Positions 1-4,305 of a stretch of 5,170 nucleotides of DNA are shown piece after piece. The first letter of the stretch is position 1, and each line of letters begins with the position of its first letter. The notes below the pieces were generated by a model. The model was not told where the DNA came from. It did not search any database and saw nothing but the letters and a program-made list of their open reading frames with translations. This DNA is from Chlorobiota bacterium. Its GTDB lineage: Bacteria > Bacteroidota > Ignavibacteria > SZUA-365 > JAADGX01. The stretch spans positions 1 to 5,170 of the forward strand of contig JAADGX010000043.1 of assembly GCA_013152135.1 (NCBI GenBank), read 5' to 3'. The translations under genes were made by a program, and so were the position numbers.

Positions 1-215
1 CGGCAAGGGGTTTGTAATATCTTCAAGAATAGGCGGCACTGTTCGTTCTCAAAGATACACGACACGCCGTCAAATGTGGTTCAGACACGTGCGACAAGCA
101 CACGATCATGCGCGTGGAAGAGAGCGGGAGTGGGAAAAGAGAGGAAGGAGAACCGAGGGACGCCCGTTCCGGCTTCAGATGCTGGGGCCCGGAAATAAAC
201 CGGTCGAACGTTGAC
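1..215. other. Left-edge stretch without a supported gene
   Basis: No gene can be supported here. Two plus-strand frames are open from the window edge (one to TAA at 196-198, the other to TGA at 211-213), but neither has a recognisable domain. Their translations are rich in Arg, Lys and Gly in the way purine-rich DNA gives by chance. Minus-strand frames in the same bases are equally featureless. The tail of a gene entering from the left cannot be excluded. The purine-rich run around 115-165 is the only compositional peculiarity. Confidence 0.4.
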
Positions 216-251
216 AAAAAAAACGCGAAGGATTTGCTTTTCCTTCGCGTT
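216..251 (-). terminator. Intrinsic terminator of tRNA-Leu
   Basis: Read on the minus strand, this is a perfect 11-bp inverted repeat (arms 241-251 and 222-232, sequence aacgcgaagga and its complement) around an 8-nt loop. It is followed by an uninterrupted run of eight T (216-223 on the plus strand is A8). This is a textbook Rho-independent terminator. There is no T run on the plus-strand side, so it works only for transcription leftward from the tRNA gene. The first arm begins two bases beyond the tRNA discriminator base. Confidence 0.95.
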
Positions 252-252
252 G

Positions 253-336
253 TGCCCGGAACAGGAATCGAACCTGCACGAGGATACCCTCACTACACCC
301 TGAATGTAGCGCGTCTACCAGTTCCGCCATCCGGGC
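253..336 (-). tRNA. tRNA-Leu (anticodon CAG)
   Basis: The 84-nt minus-strand sequence folds as a class II (long variable arm) tRNA. The acceptor stem GCCCGGA pairs with TCCGGGC, the D loop carries the GGTAGA motif, and the anticodon stem CTACA/TGTAG closes the 7-nt loop TTCAGGG, giving anticodon CAG, which reads CTG leucine codons. A variable-arm stem GAGG/CCTC follows, then a T arm with loop TTCGATT. The discriminator base is A and the next bases are CAA, so the CCA tail is not encoded and must be added by tRNA nucleotidyltransferase. The gene stands alone, with its own promoter and terminator. Confidence 0.97.
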
Positions 337-345
337 GCACGACTA

Positions 346-377
346 TAAACATACATCAGAAATCCGAGAAAATCAAA
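346..377 (-). promoter_or_regulatory. Promoter of tRNA-Leu, Bacteroidota-type
   Basis: On the minus strand TTTG (377-374) is followed by exactly 20 nt and then TATGTTTA (353-346). This fits the known Bacteroidota housekeeping promoter TTTG-N19-21-TAnnTTTG in all but the final base. The downstream box ends nine bases before the tRNA 5' end, so the transcript would start just ahead of the mature tRNA. The assignment comes from pattern and position only. Confidence 0.7.
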
Positions 378-471
378 AACCATATTCTCCCCTCATCCTC
401 CTTCCCGGCGAGACGCGGAACATACCCAAGGTCGTATCCATAGTAATATTATGAACCGAATGGAAATGTGA

Positions 472-500
472 TTGACAAACCTGTCTCCATTGTCTATATT
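472..500 (+). promoter_or_regulatory. Promoter of the tonB gene
   Basis: TTGACA (472-477), a 17-bp spacer, then TATATT (495-500) make a near-consensus sigma-70-type promoter. Written in the Bacteroidota form it is TTG-N20-TATATT, the same spacing seen at both tRNA promoters of this window. The start codon lies 29 bp downstream of the -10 box, and a clear Shine-Dalgarno AAAGGAG (517-523) sits 6 nt before the ATG. The 5' leader would be short, leaving little room for a riboswitch. No repressor or iron-box palindrome is evident around it. Confidence 0.8.
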
Positions 501-529
501 ACCACTGTACTTGTTCAAAGGAGAGTATC

Positions 530-1183
530 ATGGCCCTGAAAAAAGATCCCAAAGCAAACATTCACGGAAAAACACGTCGATACTTCGAGTATTCCCTGGT
601 GGGTTCCCTTATTTTAGTTCTCCTCGCGTTCATGTTTTTTCCCAACGTGGACAGCGGGAACTCCGGTCACATGTACAGCCAGGAAGTCGTAAATATCGAG
701 GAAATTGAAAATACACGGCAGGAAGTCAAGCCACCTCCACCGCCAAAACCGCAAATTCCCATCGAAGCGCCCTCGGACGAAGCCATCGAGGATGTGGACA
801 TCTCTTCCGAGCTCGACCTGGGAGAGCAAATGGAACCACCTCCACCACCAAAACCGCCGAAGGAAGACCTCGAGGATGAATCGTATTTTGCCGTTGTCGA
901 AGAGCTCCCCAAGATCGAAGGCGGACTCCAGGCAATCCAGGAAAAGGTCGTCTATCCGGAATTCGCCGTCCGGGCCGGTATTGAAGGCACGGTCCACCTT
1001 CTCGTCTACATAGATAAAACCGGCAAGGTGACAAAAGTGGAAGTCTTGAAAGGAATCGGCGCCGGTTGTGACGAGGCCGCTATCGAGGCGGTGAAAAAAG
1101 TGAAATTCAGTCCCGGGAAACAGCGTGGCAAGCCGGTCAACGTGAAGATGTCGATCCCTATTCGATTCAAACTCACGGATTGA
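530..1183 (+). CDS. tonB: Energy transducer TonB
   Basis: TonB couples the inner-membrane proton motive force, harvested by ExbB/ExbD, to TonB-dependent outer-membrane receptors. The 217-residue product has a short basic cytoplasmic N-terminus, one membrane anchor at about residues 21-38, and a periplasmic linker with two PPPPPKP segments (about 68-74 and 103-109) set in acidic sequence. A C-terminal TonB domain spans about 130-215. In that domain one sees the conserved YP (142-143), a GxV strand (153-155), the ID.TG.V turn, a helix DEAAIEAVKKV, and F.PG...G.PV followed by the last strand ending IPIRFKL. Length and order suit stand-alone TonB proteins of the FCB group. The ATG at 530 has AAAGGAG 6 nt upstream. 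No exbB, exbD or receptor gene is in the window, so its receptors are unknown. Which of several TonB paralogues this is cannot be told. Confidence 0.95.
   Translation: MALKKDPKANIHGKTRRYFEYSLVGSLILVLLAFMFFPNVDSGNSGHMYSQEVVNIEEIENTRQEVKPPPPPKPQIPIEAPSDEAIEDVDISSELDLGEQMEPPPPPKPPKEDLEDESYFAVVEELPKIEGGLQAIQEKVVYPEFAVRAGIEGTVHLLVYIDKTGKVTKVEVLKGIGAGCDEAAIEAVKKVKFSPGKQRGKPVNVKMSIPIRFKLTD
731..857 (+). repeat. Pair of 22-bp direct repeats coding PPPPPKP
   Basis: Copies at 731-752 and 836-857 differ at a single base (g742 versus a847) and lie 105 bp (35 codons) apart, in the same reading frame. Each encodes Pro-Pro-Pro-Pro-Pro-Lys-Pro in the periplasmic linker of TonB. Near-identity at the DNA level, including the degenerate third positions, suggests an internal duplication or gene conversion. 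Recombination between the copies would shorten the linker by 35 residues without breaking the frame. Confidence 0.85.
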
Positions 1184-1302
1184 TTCCTCAAAACGTGACA
1201 AAAACGTGCCCGGGGCCCCATACGGCCTTCCACAACCCATAAGACACAAAGATTCGACCCGTCAGGATTCATCTATCAACATCATTTCATGGTCCATCAT
1301 TT

Positions 1303-1306
1303 GAGG
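1303..1306 (+). promoter_or_regulatory. Ribosome binding site deciding the lipoprotein start
   Basis: GAGG lies 9 nt before the ATG at 1316 and 3 nt before the in-frame ATG at 1310. Normal spacing favours 1316, which also gives a clean lipoprotein signal peptide. The ATG at 1289 has no comparable site. Confidence 0.5.
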
Positions 1307-1315
1307 TTCATGCAC

Positions 1316-1783
1316 ATGAAGCAATCAGTTTTACTCCTTTCTCTCGTCGTTGCGGTTCTTTTCACCAGTTGCTCTTCAAAAGAAGTGGAGACAAAGGCGC
1401 TTCGCGCGTCGTTCAAGGAGATCAAGGTTATAACGAAGGCCGGGACAGGCAGTGACGGCACGCGTGTTGAGATGGTCATGCATCTCGACAATCGGACCGA
1501 GCATACAATGCAGGTGGGTTTTGTGGAAACGACGGTGTATTCGGCAGTGGACGGAAAAGCGCTCCTTCGCTTTCGCCCGATCGTTCCCGAAGCGTATGGA
1601 ACGATGTCTCTCGTGCAACTGCTCCCGAAACAGGCGAAGGACTTTCCCGTCGTAAGCGCTCCAAACTTGTCGGCGTTCGATCTTACCCAGCATCCTCAAG
1701 TTATCGTGGAAATGGCTTTAACAACATCAGATGGATTCAGGACGAAGGTTCGGAGTGCGCAAGTTCCTGTCACAAAGGAATAA
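1316..1783 (+). CDS. Small predicted lipoprotein, function unknown
   Basis: I do not recognise a named family. From the ATG at 1316 the product has 155 residues: a basic start (MKQ), a hydrophobic stretch, and a lipobox-like FTSC with the acylated cysteine at residue 19, then Ser-Ser-Lys-Glu. It should be exported and lipid-anchored; the +2 serine would suit the outer membrane under the E. coli Lol rule, which may not hold here. The rest alternates short beta strands (VEMVMHLDN, MQVGFVETTVYS, VIVEMALTT), with an Asn-containing HLDNRTEH segment and a DGKALLRF turn. That pattern resembles an Ig-like or LEA14-like beta sandwich, but this is inference. Start choice: GAGG (1303-1306) is 9 nt from ATG 1316 but only 3 nt from ATG 1310; an ATG at 1289 would put extra residues ahead of the signal peptide. 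The gene's 3' end overlaps the next lipoprotein gene. Confidence 0.8.
   Translation: MKQSVLLLSLVVAVLFTSCSSKEVETKALRASFKEIKVITKAGTGSDGTRVEMVMHLDNRTEHTMQVGFVETTVYSAVDGKALLRFRPIVPEAYGTMSLVQLLPKQAKDFPVVSAPNLSAFDLTQHPQVIVEMALTTSDGFRTKVRSAQVPVTKE
1744..1748 (+). promoter_or_regulatory. Ribosome binding site supporting a GTG start
   Basis: GAAGG inside the end of the upstream gene, 6 nt before GTG 1755. It is the reason for preferring GTG over the upstream ATG at 1731, which has no purine-rich site ahead of it. Confidence 0.45.
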
Positions 1784-2243
1784 AATCCCGGCCACGTGCG
1801 CTATCATCCTGCTCTCTCTTGCGGGATGCCTGTCCGTTCGCGAGGCACCATCCGTAATCTCGTATTCCGTTGAGGAAGTGAACGTATGGTGCGATTTCAT
1901 GCCGGGCGTGAAGCCCTCGTTACACGCCCAGATGCTCGTGAATATCACGAACATGTCTCCGGACAGCATCCGGTTGTTCGAGTTCACCGGTTCGATTTTC
2001 GATATCACCGGATACCCCCTGCGCCGTTTTACCGTCCACGCATACTACGAGGGCAATCGTGTGCGAGAGATATCCCTGCCTCCCGCCGACTCCCTTCAGC
2101 TCGACCTCCGTTCGATCCGTGACGTCCCTCCCATCGATGTCGAGCGGTTCCACACCGTGTCCTATTCCGTTGTGTGCAGGACTTCGCTTAACGGGATCGT
2201 GATTCTTCGAGCCGATTCCATCCAGGTTTTCACGACGCAATGA
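1755..2243 (+). CDS. Second small predicted lipoprotein, function unknown
   Basis: No named family is recognised. With the GTG start at 1755 the product has 162 residues: a basic N-terminus (RKFLSQRNK), a hydrophobic core, and the good lipobox LAGC with the acylated cysteine at residue 25. The mature part is predicted to be mostly beta, with a VNITNMSPDSIRLFEF segment, a DITGYPLRRF turn and an SLPPADSLQLDL strand. These fall in the same order as comparable elements of the preceding lipoprotein, so the two may be divergent paralogues with an Ig-like or LEA14-like fold (inference). Start choice: GAAGG (1744-1748) stands 6 nt before GTG 1755. The in-frame ATG at 1731 lacks a Shine-Dalgarno and would lengthen the cytoplasmic end by eight residues. 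The gene overlaps its upstream neighbour by 29 bp and the next gene by 4 bp, which suggests translational coupling. Confidence 0.8.
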   Translation: MRKFLSQRNKIPATCAIILLSLAGCLSVREAPSVISYSVEEVNVWCDFMPGVKPSLHAQMLVNITNMSPDSIRLFEFTGSIFDITGYPLRRFTVHAYYEGNRVREISLPPADSLQLDLRSIRDVPPIDVERFHTVSYSVVCRTSLNGIVILRADSIQVFTTQ

Positions 2244-3103
2244 GAAAGCGCTTCGCCCTTTCAATGCTGGCCCTGATGACCGCTCTGACGCCCACGCTTC
2301 ACGGCCAGTATATCGTGGATTACACGATTGGTGATTTCACGGGGGCAACGCATTTTTCCATCGATCCGGTCGGCAATGTTTTTGTCTCCGATACCGACGC
2401 GAACCTGGTCTTGAAGCTGAATCTCAAGGGTGATGTTCTTGCAAAATTCGGCGGCAAGGGCTGGCAACAAAACCAGCTCGATCATCCGCTTGGTATCGAT
2501 GCCCGATTCGGGATCGAGGTGTACGTGGCCGATTACGGGAACAACCGCATCGTCCAGCTTGACAAAAACCTCAACTTCATCGCGGTCTTTGAACGAGGGA
2601 TGGGAGCCAATCCCGAAGAGCAGTTCGGATACCCGCGTTCCGTTTCCGTGAACCGGCTAGGCGATCTCTACCTGCTGGATTATGAAAACCTCCGCGTTTT
2701 AAAGGTCAGCACTTTCAGTTCCGTCGTGGACGCTTTCGGCAACGTGGAATCAGGGGAAGGACAGATCACGGAACCCCGTGACCTTGCGGTGGATCGAAAT
2801 GACATCGTTTACGTCCTCGAGCCGAACAGAGTCGTTGCGTTCGACCCCTTTGGAACGTTCATATGGGCCACGCGGGAGGGGCAGCTCGACGACGCGACGA
2901 GTATCGCTGCGAACGACGATATTATGACCGTAACCACGGCGGGCGCCATTTTCCTCCTCGATCGGAAGGGAAACCTGGAGCGGTTGCTGACGAAAGCTGA
3001 TATCGCGGGCCTGGAAAGGGTGCCCGACTTCCTCCAGGCGATATTTTTTCAAAACAGGCTCTTGATTTTATCTTCAAATTATATTATCGTTTTAGCATCC
3101 TAA
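2240..3103 (+). CDS. Secreted NHL-repeat-like beta-propeller protein
   Basis: The 287-residue product begins with a Sec signal peptide (MRKR, hydrophobic core, probable cleavage near residue 22 before QYIVDY), so it is exported and lacks a lipobox. The mature part is built from six repeats of about 35-45 residues starting near 38, 82, 131, 178, 218 and 261. The first three are clear NHL-type units of the form P.gi.vd..g.vYvaD..NnRI..ld; the best is HPLGIDARFGIEVYVADYGNNRIVQLD. The last three are degenerate. Six repeats imply a six-bladed propeller, a protein or ligand binding scaffold; no catalytic residues are visible. Its ATG overlaps the stop of the preceding lipoprotein gene (ATGA) with no strong Shine-Dalgarno of its own, so translation is probably coupled. 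A structural or docking partner of the two lipoproteins is the natural guess. Exact function is unknown. Confidence 0.85.
   Translation: MRKRFALSMLALMTALTPTLHGQYIVDYTIGDFTGATHFSIDPVGNVFVSDTDANLVLKLNLKGDVLAKFGGKGWQQNQLDHPLGIDARFGIEVYVADYGNNRIVQLDKNLNFIAVFERGMGANPEEQFGYPRSVSVNRLGDLYLLDYENLRVLKVSTFSSVVDAFGNVESGEGQITEPRDLAVDRNDIVYVLEPNRVVAFDPFGTFIWATREGQLDDATSIAANDDIMTVTTAGAIFLLDRKGNLERLLTKADIAGLERVPDFLQAIFFQNRLLILSSNYIIVLAS
3062..3090 (+). promoter_or_regulatory. Possible promoter of ssb
   Basis: TTGATT (3062-3067), 17 bp, then TATCGT (3085-3090) lie in a conspicuously AT-rich end of the propeller gene, about 48 bp before the ssb start. TTG to TA is again 20 nt, as at the other promoters in the window, but the second box matches poorly. 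Without it, ssb would depend on readthrough from the lipoprotein cluster, 34 bp upstream. Confidence 0.3.
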
Positions 3104-3137
3104 AAACGTTCAACCCGATCTAAACAAGGAGGGAGCA

Positions 3138-3545
3138 ATGGCACGAGGTCTTAACAAGGTTATGCTCATCGGAAACCTGGGCAACGACGTCGAACTCAAG
3201 TACACGCAATCCGGGGTTGCCGTCTGTTCATTCAGAATGGCGACAACGGAATCGTACAAGGACCAGAGCGGCAATACTGTCGACAAAACGGAATGGCACA
3301 ACATCGTCATGTGGCGACGACTGGCTGAAGTGGCGGGAGAATACCTTAAAAAAGGCAGTAAAGTCTATGTCGAGGGCAAACTCCAGACGCGGAGCTGGGA
3401 AGATCAAAACGGAAACAAGCGCTACATGACGGAAATCGTCGCCGACCGCATGATCATGCTCGATCGCCGCGAAGGAGGCATGGAAGAGGTTCCCGTCCCC
3501 GAAGAAGCGGCAGAACCCAGCAAGGATGACGATCTCCCGTTTTAA
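3138..3545 (+). CDS. ssb: Single-stranded DNA-binding protein SSB
   Basis: SSB coats single-stranded DNA during replication, recombination and repair and recruits partner proteins. The 135-residue product has the bacterial OB-fold domain at about 1-110, opening MARGLNKVMLIGNLGNDVELKYT. It includes the conserved VA.F.mAT segment (28-36), W53 and W59 in TEWHNIVMW, the KG..vYVEGKLQTRSW block with W87, and the YMTEIVAD strand. A very short acidic linker (about 112-129) leads to the tail DDDLPF, the acidic tip that binds partner proteins. It is shorter than E. coli SSB (178 residues), mostly in the linker. The start is firm: AAGGAGG (3126-3132) is 5 nt before the ATG, the strongest Shine-Dalgarno in the window, fitting a highly expressed protein. 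It stands apart from rpsF/rpsR, its neighbours in many bacteria. Confidence 0.98.
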   Translation: MARGLNKVMLIGNLGNDVELKYTQSGVAVCSFRMATTESYKDQSGNTVDKTEWHNIVMWRRLAEVAGEYLKKGSKVYVEGKLQTRSWEDQNGNKRYMTEIVADRMIMLDRREGGMEEVPVPEEAAEPSKDDDLPF

Positions 3546-3553
3546 TTCCCGTC

Positions 3554-3584
3554 TTGCAAAAACCATATATTCGCTGTAAATTTC
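3554..3584 (+). promoter_or_regulatory. Promoter of tRNA-Val, Bacteroidota-type
   Basis: TTG (3554-3556), exactly 20 nt, then TAAATTTC (3577-3584) match TTTG-N19-21-TAnnTTTG in all but the first and last base. The downstream box ends ten bases before the tRNA 5' end, almost the same geometry as at tRNA-Leu. It lies in the short gap after ssb, so the tRNA can be transcribed independently. Confidence 0.65.
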
Positions 3585-3594
3585 GAACAGCGGG

Positions 3595-3669
3595 GGACGC
3601 ATAGCTCAGTTGGTTTAGAGCGCTCGCTTCACACGCGAGAGGTCGCAGGTTCAAATCCTGCTGTGTCCA
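3595..3669 (+). tRNA. tRNA-Val (anticodon CAC)
   Basis: The 75-nt sequence folds as a class I tRNA. The acceptor stem GGACGCA pairs with TGTGTCC (one G-T pair), the D stem is GCTC/GAGC with a TTGGTT loop, and the anticodon stem CTCGC/GCGAG closes loop TTCACAC, giving anticodon CAC, which reads GTG valine codons. The T arm is GCAGG-TTCAAAT-CCTGC. The discriminator is A and the following bases are CAA, so CCA is not encoded. No intrinsic terminator with a T run is seen directly downstream. Confidence 0.97.
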
Positions 3670-4011
3670 CAAACTTCCCAGAGTTCGCCGTTCAACCAGC
3701 CTGAAAAACGCTTTTATCAACTTCTTTGAGCGCTTCTCGTTTGCGCACGGCATGCACGAACATTCGTCGCACGTGACGGTCGCAATTCCTTCAGAAGGTA
3801 TAGACATATTAAACGGTGTATAGTATTGAGACATTCCTTCTTTATAGTAGTGACCAATTTCTAAACAAAAAAAACGACGTCTTTCTATAACAGGCCATAT
3901 CGGGCTGATATACGTATTTTTTGTCTGGCTTAATATTTGTAGACGCTGAAGAGGCTTCATTTGAATATACAGAGATTATGTTCCTGTTTATCGAATAAAA
4001 AGAGGCGGATC
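3670..4011. other. AT-richer intergenic stretch of about 340 bp
   Basis: No gene or RNA fold is recognised. The first 100 bp are of ordinary composition. From about 3790 the sequence becomes visibly richer in A and T, with an A8 run at 3865-3872 and a T6 run near 3917. A minus-strand frame is open through it, but the same frame runs on through the tRNA and into ssb, so I take it as chance. No close match to the TTG-N20-TAnnTT pattern was found ahead of the secreted-protein gene at 4012. No copy of the tRNA-Val 3' end, as left by an integrated element, was seen downstream. Confidence 0.5.
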
Positions 4012-4305
4012 ATGAGAGCAACTCGGTACTTTTTTCTCTTTCTCTTCACTATTTTTTGTACGAATTTCAGCGCTTACGGACAGGTAACCGTTCCAAAAGG
4101 TTCCTACATCATCCCGATGGACAATTCCGGGTCTCACAAGTGCTGTCAAGCCAAGGTGCTCAAGGCTTACGGCCTTGTGTATGACCTGAACGCGAACAAA
4201 ATCCCGGTTCAGTGGGCGTTCTCGACAACGAAATCCCACGGAGGCGTGGATTTCAGCGTCACGGACAACCAGGTGAAAGAATACGAAAGAATACGGCGGC
4301 AGTAA
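4012..4305 (+). CDS. N-terminal part of the secreted protein (97 aa)
   Basis: The reading frame as it stands encodes 97 residues. Residues 1-23 are a Sec signal peptide with a long aromatic hydrophobic core (YFFLFLFTIFC) and probable cleavage near AYG-Q. The mature start has a YIIPMDN motif (32-38), a cysteine pair (44-45), and KAYGLVYDLNANKIPVQWAF (51-70) followed by GVDFSV. I recall similar YIIPMDN...KAYGL...IPV.W..  openings in large secreted proteins of Bacteroidota and some other Gram-negative bacteria, but I cannot name a family entry. The last residues, ERIRRQ, follow the duplication and are out of the ancestral frame. As expressed, the product would be a short secreted peptide lacking the downstream domain. 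Confidence 0.6.
   Translation: MRATRYFFLFLFTIFCTNFSAYGQVTVPKGSYIIPMDNSGSHKCCQAKVLKAYGLVYDLNANKIPVQWAFSTTKSHGGVDFSVTDNQVKEYERIRRQ
4275..4295 (+). repeat. 10-bp tandem duplication causing the frameshift
   Basis: The unit gaaagaatac occurs twice head to tail (4275-4284 and 4285-4294), and the first base of a third copy (g4295) also matches. It lies inside the short overlap of the two open frames (4277-4302). Ten is not a multiple of three, so gain or loss of one unit toggles the frame. The single-copy state is the one that joins the signal peptide to the rest of the protein. Confidence 0.95.

Noticed and set aside
108..443. Plus-strand open frame of 111 codons
   Set aside because: It runs antisense through the tRNA-Leu gene and its terminator. 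The GTGIEPARG-type peptide is the usual artefact of translating a tRNA antisense.
614..1249. Minus-strand open frame of 211 codons
   Set aside because: It lies antisense to tonB. The Trp-Arg-rich stretches are the complement of the polyproline codons; the plus-strand frame has a clear domain, promoter and Shine-Dalgarno.
1920..2264. Minus-strand open frame over the second lipoprotein
   Set aside because: A shadow of the coding strand with no signal or family likeness, while the plus strand has a lipobox and overlapping neighbours.
3454..3960. Minus-strand open frame of 168 codons
   Set aside because: It covers tRNA-Val antisense, giving the well-known false peptide QDLNLRPLACEASALNQL, and then overlaps the end of ssb. 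No Shine-Dalgarno or domain.
4277..4302. Programmed ribosomal frameshift joining the two frames
   Set aside because: A +1 (or -2) shift would be needed, not the common -1. No slippery heptamer or known +1 signal is seen, and a perfect tandem duplication explains the break more simply.
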